DNA of 64,000 nt from DATARH01 sp963847345 (lineage in GTDB: Bacteria; Pseudomonadota; Alphaproteobacteria; ATCC43930; CGMCC-115725): contig CAWJZU010000020.1 in NCBI GenBank assembly GCA_963847345.1, positions 248,001 through 312,000 of the forward strand, in the 5' to 3' direction. The translations under genes were made by a program, and so were the position numbers. Shown here one piece after another: positions 36,548 to 45,517 of the stretch (its first letter is position 1; the number at the start of each line of letters is the position of its first letter). The notes beneath the pieces are model-generated. The model worked only from the letters and a program-made list of their open reading frames with translations. It was not told where the DNA came from and did no database searches.

Positions 36548-37662
36548 TGTTCGCGCGCATCGATCGGCGGCCGATCGCGCGGTGGTGGTGGACCGTTGAT
36601 CGCTGGACCTTGGGCGGGCTGATCGTGCTGGTGTTCTTCGGCACGGTGATGAGCATGGCGGCGAGCCCGCCGGTCGCCGAGCGGCTCGGCTACAATGCGA
36701 TGTATTTTACCGAGCGCCAGCTGGGGCTGATGCCGTTCGCGCTGGCGATCATCCTCGGGGTCTCGCTGCTGACCCCGCGCACGATCAGACGGATCGCGTT
36801 TGTCGTTTTCGCAATCTCGTTTGTGCTGCTGGCGATGACCTTTGTGATCGGGGCCGAGATCAAGGGCGCGCGGCGCTGGATCAACCTGCCGGGCCTGTCG
36901 ATCCAGCCTTCGGAATTCGTCAAGCCGAGCTTCGCGGTGCTCGCCGCATGGCTGTTCGCGAGGCAGAAGGAAAAGCCCGGGTTTCCCGGCAATCTGATCT
37001 CGATAGCCCTCTGCCTCGCGATCCTCGCGATGCTGGTGAAGCAGCCCGATCTCGGAATGGCCGTCGTTGTCGCGGCGGTGTGGTTCGGCCAGTTCTTCAT
37101 GGCCGGGCTGCGGCTTTACTGGGTCGTGGCGGGCGGCATCGCCGGCGCCTCGGGGCTGGTTGGCGCCTATATGCTGCTGCCGCACGTGACGAGCCGGATC
37201 GACCGTTTTCTCGATCCGGAGGCCGGCGACAGCTATCAGGTCCGGCGCGCGATGGAGGCGTTCGCCAATGGCGGTCTGTGGGGGCGAGGGCCGGGCGAGG
37301 GGCGGGTCAAGGACGTACTGCCCGACGCGCACGCCGACTTTGTTTTCGCGGTGGCCGGCGAGGAATTCGGGGTCATCGTCTGCGTGCTGATCGTCGCGGT
37401 GTTCGGGTTTATCGTGCTGCGGGGAATGCAGCGGCTGCTGCAGGAGGAGAACCTGTTCGTCACCCTCGCCGCGACCGGGCTGCTGATGCAGTTCGGGCTG
37501 CAGGCGATCATCAATATGGCCTCGGCGTTGCACCTGATCCCGACCAAGGGCATGACGCTGCCGTTCCTGTCCTATGGCGGATCGTCGATGCTGGCCTTGG
37601 CGTTGGGCATGGGCATGATGCTGGCCCTGACAAGGCGGCGCCTCGGCGGGAGCGAGGTGTGA
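36547..37662 (+). CDS. ftsW: Septal peptidoglycan glycosyltransferase FtsW
   Basis: A 371-residue SEDS polymerase with ten membrane helices. Signature segments are GARRWINLPGLSIQPSEF, KQPDLGMAVVV, YQVRRAMEAFANGG, GRGPGEG (with the extracellular loop VLPDAHADFVFAVAGEEFG holding the catalytic Asp) and TKGMTLPFLSYGGSSML. It polymerises lipid II at the septum with FtsI. Start and stop overlap murD and murG, as expected for a tightly packed operon. Confidence 0.95.
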   Translation: MFARIDRRPIARWWWTVDRWTLGGLIVLVFFGTVMSMAASPPVAERLGYNAMYFTERQLGLMPFALAIILGVSLLTPRTIRRIAFVVFAISFVLLAMTFVIGAEIKGARRWINLPGLSIQPSEFVKPSFAVLAAWLFARQKEKPGFPGNLISIALCLAILAMLVKQPDLGMAVVVAAVWFGQFFMAGLRLYWVVAGGIAGASGLVGAYMLLPHVTSRIDRFLDPEAGDSYQVRRAMEAFANGGLWGRGPGEGRVKDVLPDAHADFVFAVAGEEFGVIVCVLIVAVFGFIVLRGMQRLLQEENLFVTLAATGLLMQFGLQAIINMASALHLIPTKGMTLPFLSYGGSSMLALALGMGMMLALTRRRLGGSEV

Positions 37663-38804
37663 GCCCAACCGAGGTGGCCGCCGACCGAGCGAATTTCGTG
37701 CTCGCCGCCGGCGGCACCGGCGGTCATCTGTTTCCGGCGCAGGCGCTGGCCGAGAGGCTGGTCGCGGCGGGGGCGCGGGTAGTGCTGGCGACCGATCGGC
37801 GCGCCGACGCCTTCGCCCGGGACGTGCCTGGGGTTGAAATCTGTCGGATCTGGGCCGGACGAATCGGTGGCGGACTGGTGCGGGCGGCGCGCGGCGTCGC
37901 CGAAATCGCCGTCGGGATCGTCCAGGCGCGGCGGATGCTGCGGCGTCTGTCGCCCGATGCGGTGGTCGGGTTCGGCGGCTATAGCTCGATCCCAACGCTG
38001 CTGGCGGCGATCCGGCTCGGTATTCCGACCGCAATCCATGAGCAGAACGCCGTGCTCGGCCGCGCCAATCGGCTGCTGGCAGGCCGCGTGTCGCATATTG
38101 CAACCGGGTTCGCCGCGACCGCCGGGCTGCGCCCGGCCGACAAGGCGCGCGTCGTGCATACCGGCAATCCGGTGCGACCCGCAGTGCTGGGGGTTGCCGG
38201 GGCCGACTACTCGCCGCCGCGGTCCGGCGAGCCGGTGGAACTGCTGATTACCGGAGGCAGCCAGGGGGCGCGAATCTTCGCCGACATCGTGCCTGCCGCG
38301 CTCACTGCTCTGCCGCCGGCCTTGCGCGGCCTGCTGCGCGTCAGCCAGCAGGCCCGTCCCGAGGATTGCGACCGGGTAACCACGCAACTGAAGGAGGCCG
38401 GGATCGCCGCCGAGGTCAGCAGCTTTTTCACCGACATCCCAACGCGGCTGGCGCGGGCGCATCTGGTGATCTGCCGCTCGGGAGCGTCGACGATCGCGGA
38501 ACTGGCGGCGGTGGGTCGGCCGGCGCTGCTCGTCCCCTATCCGCACGCGACCGATGACCACCAGACCGCGAACGCCGGCGCTTTCGCCGATTCCGGCGCG
38601 GCCCGGGTCATTCCGCAACCCGAATTCACCCCGGCGAACCTGACCAGGATGCTCAACGAATTGCTCGATGACCCGGCCGGTCTGCGACAGGCCGCGGCGC
38701 GGGCGCGCGGTTTCGCTCCGGACGACGCGGCCGACCGGCTGGCGGCGCTGGTGCTAAGTTTGACGGCGAGAGCCGGGTCCGCCGGCCTGGAGCGCGCGGC
38801 ATGA
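37659..38804 (+). CDS. murG: UDP-GlcNAc-MurNAc-pentapeptide-lipid GlcNAc transferase MurG
   Basis: A 381-residue GT28 enzyme that converts lipid I to lipid II at the inner membrane. Motifs: AAGGTGGHLFPAQALAERL near the start, GFGGYSSIPTLLAA, AIHEQNAVLGRANRLL, TGNPVR, ITGGSQGARIFADI and CRSGASTIAELAAVGRPALL with YPHATDDHQTANA. Start is GTG 37659, overlapping the ftsW stop by four bases (GTGA). Full length for the family. Confidence 0.95.
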   Translation: MSPTEVAADRANFVLAAGGTGGHLFPAQALAERLVAAGARVVLATDRRADAFARDVPGVEICRIWAGRIGGGLVRAARGVAEIAVGIVQARRMLRRLSPDAVVGFGGYSSIPTLLAAIRLGIPTAIHEQNAVLGRANRLLAGRVSHIATGFAATAGLRPADKARVVHTGNPVRPAVLGVAGADYSPPRSGEPVELLITGGSQGARIFADIVPAALTALPPALRGLLRVSQQARPEDCDRVTTQLKEAGIAAEVSSFFTDIPTRLARAHLVICRSGASTIAELAAVGRPALLVPYPHATDDHQTANAGAFADSGAARVIPQPEFTPANLTRMLNELLDDPAGLRQAAARARGFAPDDAADRLAALVLSLTARAGSAGLERAA

Positions 38805-40225
38805 GATCGCTGCCGGATTCGATCGGGCCGATCCATTTTGTCGGGATCGGCGGCATCGGGATGAGCGGCATCGCCGAGGTGCTGCACAATCTTGGCTATC
38901 GTGTGCAGGGGAGCGATCTGGCCGAGGGCGGCAATACGCGTCGGCTGATCGGGCTCGGCATTCCGGTCAGGATTGGTCACGCCGCGGAAAATCTCGACGC
39001 GGCCGAGGTCGTGGTGATTTCGTCGGCTGTAAAGCCCGACAACCCCGAAGTCGTGGCGGCGCGCGCCCGCCGGCTGCCGGTCGTGCGCCGCGCCGAGATG
39101 CTGGCCGAGTTGATGCGCCTCAAAAGGGCCATCGCGATTGCCGGCACGCACGGCAAGACGACGACGACCTCGATGATCGGTAGCCTGCTCGAAACCGCCG
39201 GGCTCGACCCGACCGTAATCAACGGGGGCATCATCAATGCCTACGGCACCAATACAAGGCTCGGGGCCGGCGACTGGATGGCCGTCGAGGCTGACGAAAG
39301 CGACGGCACCTTTACGCGGTTGCCGGCAACCATCGCGATCGTCACCAACATCGATCCCGAACACCTCGATTTCTATGGTGACGTCGCGGCGCTGCATCAG
39401 GCGTTCGAGACATTCGTCTCGAATATCCCGTTTTACGGCTTCGCGGTCCTGTGCATCGATCATCCGGTCGTGCAGGGGCTGATCCCGCGCGTCTCGGACC
39501 GCCGCATCGTGACCTACGGGTTCGGCGCGCAGGCCGATTACCGCGCCGCCAATGTCAGGCACGGGCCCGACGGCAGCCGGTTCGACGCGGTCGTCGCCGA
39601 CCGTACCGGCGGGCCCGGGCGCCGCATTCCGGAACTGATTCTGCCGATGTTCGGCGAGCACAACGTGCAGAACGCGATGACCGTCATCGCGGTCGCCGGC
39701 GAGCTGGGCATCGGCGACGAAGTCGTGCGCGAGGCCTTGCGCGAATTTGCCGGCGTGCGGCGCCGCTTTACGAAGATCGGCGAATGGAACGGCGTCTCGA
39801 TCGTCGACGATTACGGGCATCACCCGGTCGAGATCGCGGCTGTGCTGAAAGCGGCGCGCGCGGTGGCCTCGGGCCGCGTGATTGCGGTCGTGCAGCCGCA
39901 CCGCTACACGCGGCTCGCCAATCTGTTCGACGGGTTCTGCACCTGCTGCAACGATGCCGACATGGTCCTGGTCGCTGACGTGTATCCGGCCGGCGAGACG
40001 CCGGTCGAAGGCATGTCGAGCGATGCGCTGGTCGCCGGGCTGCGCGCCCACGGACACCGCAGCGCCCGTCCGCTCGCCGACCCGCGGGAGCTGGCGCCGC
40101 TGTTGCGGGCGGAGGCACGGCCGGGCGACATGGTCGTGTTCCTCGGCGCCGGCTCGATCACCAACTGGGCGAACGCGCTGCCGGAGGAACTGACCAGGGC
40201 GGATTTGCAGGACCGGGTCGCGTGA
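38801..40225 (+). CDS. murC: UDP-N-acetylmuramate-L-alanine ligase MurC
   Basis: A 474-residue Mur ligase, the first of the peptide-adding enzymes. Residues near the start (IHFVGIGGIGMSGIAEVLHNLG), the ATP loop AGTHGKTTTTSMIG, EADESDGTFTRLPATI, NIDPEHLDFYGD, DYGHHPVEIAA and QPHRYTRL are diagnostic. Its ATG overlaps the murG stop. The gene ends 204 bases before murB, the largest gap inside the cluster, which is filled by a repeat. Confidence 0.96.
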   Translation: MRSLPDSIGPIHFVGIGGIGMSGIAEVLHNLGYRVQGSDLAEGGNTRRLIGLGIPVRIGHAAENLDAAEVVVISSAVKPDNPEVVAARARRLPVVRRAEMLAELMRLKRAIAIAGTHGKTTTTSMIGSLLETAGLDPTVINGGIINAYGTNTRLGAGDWMAVEADESDGTFTRLPATIAIVTNIDPEHLDFYGDVAALHQAFETFVSNIPFYGFAVLCIDHPVVQGLIPRVSDRRIVTYGFGAQADYRAANVRHGPDGSRFDAVVADRTGGPGRRIPELILPMFGEHNVQNAMTVIAVAGELGIGDEVVREALREFAGVRRRFTKIGEWNGVSIVDDYGHHPVEIAAVLKAARAVASGRVIAVVQPHRYTRLANLFDGFCTCCNDADMVLVADVYPAGETPVEGMSSDALVAGLRAHGHRSARPLADPRELAPLLRAEARPGDMVVFLGAGSITNWANALPEELTRADLQDRVA

Positions 40226-40251
40226 TGCGCCACCGCACCCTTCAGAAAGCT

Positions 40252-40408
40252 CCCTCTCCCCGACCGGGGAGAGGGTCGGGGTGAGGGGGCAGGCCGCCGG
40301 TTTGGCGGCGATACCCTCACCCTCCCACGCCGGAGCCTGTCCTCGGGCCGCGCAAAGCGCGGGCCCGTGGGGCGCGCGGCCCTCGCTCTCCCGCGATGGG
40401 GGAGAGGG
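40252..40408. repeat. Composite hairpin-rich repeat between murC and murB
   Basis: CCCTCTCCCCGACCGGGGAGAGGG (split as CCCTCTCCCC-GA-CCGGGGAGAGGG) is followed by TCGGGGTGAGGG, a GCCGCCGG-TTT-GGCGGC hairpin, GGGCCGCGCAAAGCGCGGGCCC and finally CTCTCCCGCGATGGGGGAGAG. The outer parts echo each other as an inverted pair. This is a typical dispersed intergenic element of alphaproteobacteria; it splits an otherwise overlapping operon. Confidence 0.7.
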
Positions 40409-40429
40409 GCTGTCGGCTCGTTCGGGGCC

Positions 40430-42259
40430 ATGAGCGGTGGCCGCCTGATCGAACGCCTGCCGCCGGTGCGGGGGCGGCTGACGGCGAACGCGCCGATCGG
40501 GCCGTTGACCTGGTTTCGCGTCGGCGGGCCGGCGGAAATGCTGTTCCGCCCGGCCGACGCCGAGGACCTCGCGAGCTTTCTGGCGGCGCTGCCGCGCGAT
40601 GTTCCGGTCACGACGATCGGGGTCGGTTCGAACCTGCTGGTGCGCGATGGCGGCATCAGAGGCGTTGTCGTTCGGCTCGGGCGGGGTTTTGCCGCAATCG
40701 ACGCCGGGCCGGAGCTGGTCGAGGCCGGCGCCGGGGCGCTCGATCTTAACGTCGCGCTGACCGCCGCCGAGGCCGGGGTCGGCGGTCTCGAATTCCTCTC
40801 CGGCATACCGGGGACGATCGGCGGCGGGTTCCAGACCAATGCCGGCGCCTATGGCGGCGAGTTCAAGGATGTGCTGATCTCGGCCGACGTGATCGACCGC
40901 AGCGGCACGCGGCGCACGATCCCGGCCGATCGCATGGGGCTGTCCTACCGCCATTCCGAGGTCGATCCGCACTGGATTTTTGTCCTCGCGCGGTTTCGCG
41001 GCAAGCCGGGCGAGCCGGCCGCGATCGCCCGCCACATCGAAAAAATTAGAGCCGCGCGTGAGGCCTCGCAGCCGATTCGCGCGCGCACCGGCGGCTCGAC
41101 CTTCGCCAACCCGCCCGGGCGCCAGGCTTGGCGGCTGATCGACGAAGCCGGCTGCCGCGGCCTGACCCGCGGCGGCGCTATGGTTTCGGAAAAGCACACT
41201 AATTTCCTGATCAACACCGGCAACGCGACCGCGGCCGATCTCGAGGGACTGGGCGAAGAGGTGCGGCGCATTGTGTATGATCGAAGCGGCATCATGCTCG
41301 AATGGGAGATCCGCCGGATCGGGGAGCCGGCCCCTGGCATATCCCCGTGGCAGGTCCGCGGGAATGGGATGATCAAGCGAGCGCAGGCTCCCAAGTCAGC
41401 TTCCGCCCGGCCGTCGCCGCGCCGTCGCCGGCGTGCGGTAATGCCGACGCTGCGCCGCGCCGTCCGGTGGTCGGTGCTGGTCGCGCTCGCCGGGCTGGCC
41501 TATGGCGGGTTCGCGCTGAGCCGGTCGCCCGATCGCGACGCGCTGCTTGCGGAGGTCGCCGACCGGGCAGTCGCGACAACCGGTTCCCTCGGAATGGTGG
41601 TCGATGAGATCGAGGTCGAAGGCCGCGACACGACCGACCGCGCGATGATCGTGAGCGCGCTGGCGGCGCGGCGCGGCACGCCGATTCTCGCGGTCGATCT
41701 GTGGCGGGCAAAAGCCGAACTCGAAAAACTCCCCTGGGTGCGGTCCGCCGTGATCGAGCGGCGGCTGCCGCGCACGCTGTATGTGCGGCTCACCGAACGC
41801 CGGCCGCTTGCGCTGTGGCAGCACGAGGGCCGGCAGCACGTGATCGACCAGCAGGGAGAGGTGATCCCAGGCGCCGATCTGGGCCGCTTCGCCCGGCTGC
41901 CGCTGGTTGTCGGCGACAACGCCGCCGCCCGAGCGGCTGCGCTGATCGAGATGCTCGGGCGCGAACCGGCCCTGGCGGCCCGGGTCACCGCCGCAATCCG
42001 GGTCGACGACCGCCGCTGGAACCTGCGCATCGACAATTCGATCGAGGTTCTGCTGCCCGAGGAGAACCCCGCCGCCGCCTGGGCGCAGCTGGCTGGGTTC
42101 GAACGGCGCAATAGTCTGCTCAAACGCGACGTGCAGCGGGTCGACATGCGGCTGCCCGGCCGGCTGGTCGTGCGGGTCAACGCACCGCCGCCGGCGAGTG
42201 CGCCGGCCGCGAAAGAAGCCGCCCCGGCAAAGCCGCGCTCTCCTGGAAAGAACACGTGA
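40430..42259 (+). CDS. murB/ftsQ: MurB-FtsQ fusion: UDP-N-acetylenolpyruvoylglucosamine reductase joined to division protein FtsQ
   Basis: One open frame of 609 residues. Residues 1 to about 305 are type I MurB: LTWFRVGGPAEMLFRP, GVGSNLLVRDGGI, SGIPGTIGGGFQTNAGAYGG, YRHSEV and ARTGGSTFANPPG, ending MVSEKHTNFLINTGNAT and GIMLEWEIRRIG. A linker follows, then a basic segment, the membrane helix VLVALAGLAYGGFAL (about 360), a POTRA domain (MVVDEIEVEGRDTTDRAMIVSAL) and the FtsQ beta domain (LPWVRSAVIERRLPRTLYVRL). No stop separates them. An ATG at 41369 (MIKRAQAPKSAS) could start FtsQ separately. ddl, which normally lies between, is absent. Start ATG 40430 fits the MurB N-terminus. Confidence 0.85.
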   Translation: MSGGRLIERLPPVRGRLTANAPIGPLTWFRVGGPAEMLFRPADAEDLASFLAALPRDVPVTTIGVGSNLLVRDGGIRGVVVRLGRGFAAIDAGPELVEAGAGALDLNVALTAAEAGVGGLEFLSGIPGTIGGGFQTNAGAYGGEFKDVLISADVIDRSGTRRTIPADRMGLSYRHSEVDPHWIFVLARFRGKPGEPAAIARHIEKIRAAREASQPIRARTGGSTFANPPGRQAWRLIDEAGCRGLTRGGAMVSEKHTNFLINTGNATAADLEGLGEEVRRIVYDRSGIMLEWEIRRIGEPAPGISPWQVRGNGMIKRAQAPKSASARPSPRRRRRAVMPTLRRAVRWSVLVALAGLAYGGFALSRSPDRDALLAEVADRAVATTGSLGMVVDEIEVEGRDTTDRAMIVSALAARRGTPILAVDLWRAKAELEKLPWVRSAVIERRLPRTLYVRLTERRPLALWQHEGRQHVIDQQGEVIPGADLGRFARLPLVVGDNAAARAAALIEMLGREPALAARVTAAIRVDDRRWNLRIDNSIEVLLPEENPAAAWAQLAGFERRNSLLKRDVQRVDMRLPGRLVVRVNAPPPASAPAAKEAAPAKPRSPGKNT

Positions 42260-43611
42260 AGCAGATCGCCGTGAAGCACCGACGCGCACCGGCACTGAAC
42301 GGTTCAGCCCCAAACGGCGCAGTCCCGAACGGTAGCGCCACCCCTGCGATTGCCCCTGGGCGTCCGACGCCGCGCCCCGGACCGGTGCGGCCGCGCGGCA
42401 GCATTATCGCGGCAATCGATATCGGCACGACAAAAATCTGCTGCTTTATCGCGCGCGTCGAGAACGAGCCGCGCATCCTCGGTGTCGGTCAGCAGATCGC
42501 ACACGGCGTGCGCCGCGGCACGATCATCGATCTCGAAGCCGCCGGCGCCTCGATAAGCGGCGCGGTGCACGTCGCCGAGCAGATGGCCGGCCAGCAGATC
42601 GACCGCGCTGTCGTCAATCTGTCGGGCGGATACCGCGCTTCGCGGACCGTCAGAACCGAGATCGCGATCGGCCGGCGCGAGATCGGCGACGCGGACATGC
42701 GCCAGGTGCTCGAACGCGGTTACGCGATGCGGGATGCGCCGGATCGCCAGGTCATCCACTCGATTCCGGTCGGGTTCTCGATCGATGACAGCGGCGGCAT
42801 CGTCGATCCGCGCGGCATGGCCGGCGAGCGGTTCGGCGTCGAGATGCATATCGTGACCGCCGCGATCGCTTCGGTGCGCAACCACACGGCCGCGGTAGGA
42901 CGCGCCCATCTCGAAGCCGAGGCGCTGGTCGCCAGCCCGTATGCCGCGGGCCTCGCCTGCCTCGTCGAGGACGAGAAGGAACTCGGGGTCACGATCATCG
43001 ATATGGGCGGCGGCACGACGACGATCGGCGTATTTTTTGGCGGGAATCTGATCTTCGCCGACGCAGTCCCGGTCGGCGGCATGCATGTGACGCACGACAT
43101 CGCGCGCGGACTTTCGACGCCGCTCGCCCATGCCGAGCGGCTGAAGGCGCTGTTCGGCAGCGCGGTCTCCTCGACGCTGGACGAACGCGAAATGATCGCG
43201 GTGCCGCAGATCGGCGAGGAGCGGAACAGCCAGGTCAGTCACGTACCGAAATCGCTGCTCGTCAGCATCATCGCGCCGCGCCTCGAAGAAACCCTCGAGT
43301 TGGTTCGCGGCCGGCTCGACGCGAGCGGCAGCGACCGGTTCGCGGGGCGTCGGGTCGTGCTGACCGGAGGCGCCTGCCAGATGCACGGCGCGCGCGAACT
43401 GGCCGGACACATTCTCGACAAGCAGGTCAGGATCGGCCGGCCAATGCGGGTCAAGGGGCTGGCGGAAGCGACGCAGGGGCCGGCCTTCTCGACGGCCGCG
43501 GGGCTGTTGCATTTCGCGCTGTCGGAGCGCGCCGAATCGCCGCGGCCGGCGCGCATCGCGCAACGCGGGATTTTCGCGCGTTTCGGTCACTGGATGCGCG
43601 AGAATCTCTGA
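42256..43611 (+). CDS. ftsA: Cell division protein FtsA
   Basis: A 451-residue actin-like protein that tethers FtsZ to the membrane. The N-terminal 45 residues are a Pro/Asn/Gly-rich extension, then IIAAIDIGTTKICCFIA (phosphate 1), the SHS2 insert domain with ERGYAMRDAPDRQVIHSIPV, IIDMGGGTTTIGVFFGG (phosphate 2) and VVLTGGACQMHGARELA (adenosine). The C-terminal amphipathic helix is RGIFARFGHWMREN. GTG 42256 overlaps the ftsQ stop by four bases. Confidence 0.94.
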   Translation: MKQIAVKHRRAPALNGSAPNGAVPNGSATPAIAPGRPTPRPGPVRPRGSIIAAIDIGTTKICCFIARVENEPRILGVGQQIAHGVRRGTIIDLEAAGASISGAVHVAEQMAGQQIDRAVVNLSGGYRASRTVRTEIAIGRREIGDADMRQVLERGYAMRDAPDRQVIHSIPVGFSIDDSGGIVDPRGMAGERFGVEMHIVTAAIASVRNHTAAVGRAHLEAEALVASPYAAGLACLVEDEKELGVTIIDMGGGTTTIGVFFGGNLIFADAVPVGGMHVTHDIARGLSTPLAHAERLKALFGSAVSSTLDEREMIAVPQIGEERNSQVSHVPKSLLVSIIAPRLEETLELVRGRLDASGSDRFAGRRVVLTGGACQMHGARELAGHILDKQVRIGRPMRVKGLAEATQGPAFSTAAGLLHFALSERAESPRPARIAQRGIFARFGHWMRENL

Positions 43612-43841
43612 GTTTACTTGGAATCGGGTTCGGCATCGGGTACCCGTTCGAGACAGGCAGGAGCGGGTACGCCGCTCGGGGGCGCCACTGGGGCGCCGGT
43701 CGGGGAGCATCACTGAACCCGGATTTGCGCGTCGATAGGCGCGATCGGAGCGAAAGGGAACTCGTCGCGCGGTTCGCGGCGAGGCGGGCAGGGCAGGGGC
43801 CGGGCATCATCACAGCCGCGCAGGCGTGGAGGGGCGAAATC

Positions 43842-45386
43842 ATGATCAATCTCAGCATCCCGATGGACGAGCAGGAGCTGAAGCCGCGCATCACCGTTAT
43901 CGGGGTCGGCGGCGCCGGCGGCAATGCGGTCAACAACATGATCCGATCGAACCTGGTCGGGTGCGAATTCGTCGTGTGCAACACCGACGCGCAGGCGCTG
44001 CAGCTGGCCGCGGCGTCGCACAAGATCCAGCTCGGCACCGGCGTTACGCGCGGGCTCGGCGCCGGCGCCCGGCCCGACGTCGGACGCGCCGCCGCCGAGG
44101 AGGCGGTCGATGACATTCTCGAAGCGATGCAGGGCTCGAACATGGTGTTCATCACCGCCGGAATGGGCGGCGGCACCGGCACCGGGGCGGCTCCGGTTAT
44201 CGCCCGGACCGCCCGCGAATCGGGCATTCTGACGGTTGGAGTGGTTACCAAGCCGTTTCAGTTCGAGGGTGTCCACCGCATGCGCATCGCCGAAGCGGGG
44301 ATCGAGGACCTGCAGAAATATGTCGATACGCTGATCATCATTCCGAACCAGAACCTGTTCCGCATCGCCAACGAGCGCACGACCTTCGCCGATGCGTTCA
44401 AGATGGCCGACGACGTGCTGCATGCCGGCGTGCGCGGCGTCACCGACCTGATGGTGATGCCGGGGCTGATCAATCTCGATTTCGCCGACATCCGCACCGT
44501 GATGAGCGAGATGGGCAAGGCGATGATGGGCACCGGCGAAGCGGACGGCGAGCGGCGAGCGATCGACGCCGCCGAGGCCGCGATCAACAACCCGCTGCTC
44601 GAAGACGTCTCGATGAAGGGGGCGCGCGGCGTCCTGATCAACATCACCGGCGGCACCGACATGACGCTGTTCGAGGTCGACGAGGCCGCCAACCGCATTC
44701 GCGAGGAGGTCGATCCCGACGCCAACATCATCTTCGGCTCGACGTTCGACGAGAAGCTGGCCGGCCGCATGAGGATTTCGGTTGTCGCGACCGGCATCGA
44801 AGCCGAGGCGGTCCAGGAACAGACCCGTGCGGCTCTCGCGGCCCGCGCCTCGGAACCCGCGTTGCGCGACACCGGGACCGGCTATATGCCACCGGTGCTG
44901 ACGCAGAACGCGGCGGCGCGCGGGAATACCCGGGGCGAACCGGCTGCCGGCGAGCGGCGGGCCGAGTCGCCGTCGGAACCGGTGCTGCCGGCGGCGAGCG
45001 CGGCGGAGAGCGCGGCGGTGCGCGGCGGCGCGTTCATCGCGCCGCGTCCGGTCGATCCGGGCCCGGCGCGGCCGACGCCGGTCGCTCAACCGGCGGCGCC
45101 GTCGGCCGGCGGCGCCGGACGGGACACGACACCGCGGCAGGGCCGCGTGCCGAGCCTGATCGAGCGCGTGACCGGCATGGCCCGCGCCCGGCCACCGGCG
45201 CCGCCCGCGGCGGCGCGGGCCGGTACCCCCTCGACGAACCCGGCGGCTGCGCCGCCGCGCCCGCCAGCGCAGCGGCCGGCGCCGCTCGACGAGCCACGCC
45301 CGGCGCAGCAGAGCAAGGAGAGCCGGGAGAGCAAGGAGGAGGATCTGCTCGATATCCCGGCCTTCCTGCGTCGCCAGGCGAACTGA
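43842..45386 (+). CDS. ftsZ: Cell division GTPase FtsZ
   Basis: A 514-residue tubulin homologue. The GTP-binding motif GGGTGTGAAP, the N-terminal ITVIGVGGAGGNAVNNMI, the T7-region NLDFADIRTVM and GSTFDEKLAGRMRISVVATGI are all present in the first 320 residues. A 170-residue Pro/Ala-rich linker follows, and the C-terminal peptide is LLDIPAFLRRQAN, the DIPAFLRR core that binds FtsA. ATG 43842 is chosen; the frame is open further upstream but lacks family similarity. lpxC, which often follows, is not here. It closes the dcw cluster. Confidence 0.96.
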   Translation: MINLSIPMDEQELKPRITVIGVGGAGGNAVNNMIRSNLVGCEFVVCNTDAQALQLAAASHKIQLGTGVTRGLGAGARPDVGRAAAEEAVDDILEAMQGSNMVFITAGMGGGTGTGAAPVIARTARESGILTVGVVTKPFQFEGVHRMRIAEAGIEDLQKYVDTLIIIPNQNLFRIANERTTFADAFKMADDVLHAGVRGVTDLMVMPGLINLDFADIRTVMSEMGKAMMGTGEADGERRAIDAAEAAINNPLLEDVSMKGARGVLINITGGTDMTLFEVDEAANRIREEVDPDANIIFGSTFDEKLAGRMRISVVATGIEAEAVQEQTRAALAARASEPALRDTGTGYMPPVLTQNAAARGNTRGEPAAGERRAESPSEPVLPAASAAESAAVRGGAFIAPRPVDPGPARPTPVAQPAAPSAGGAGRDTTPRQGRVPSLIERVTGMARARPPAPPAAARAGTPSTNPAAAPPRPPAQRPAPLDEPRPAQQSKESRESKEEDLLDIPAFLRRQAN

Positions 45387-45517
45387 CGGGGTCTCCGCCG
45401 GATTGCCGGGGCCGGCGCGCGCGAACGGTTCCCACAATCGGAGGCGGCAGCCCGGAATACGCCGAAATGTCATAAGCCGCCGATAGCATCCCGACGCCAA
45501 ATTTCAAGGGATGCTCG

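Noticed and set aside
45450..45515. Pho-box-like ATGTCAT upstream of the PhoX-type gene
   Set aside because: Only one of the two 7-base repeats is recognisable; the next 11-base step (CGCCGAT) does not fit CTGTCAT.
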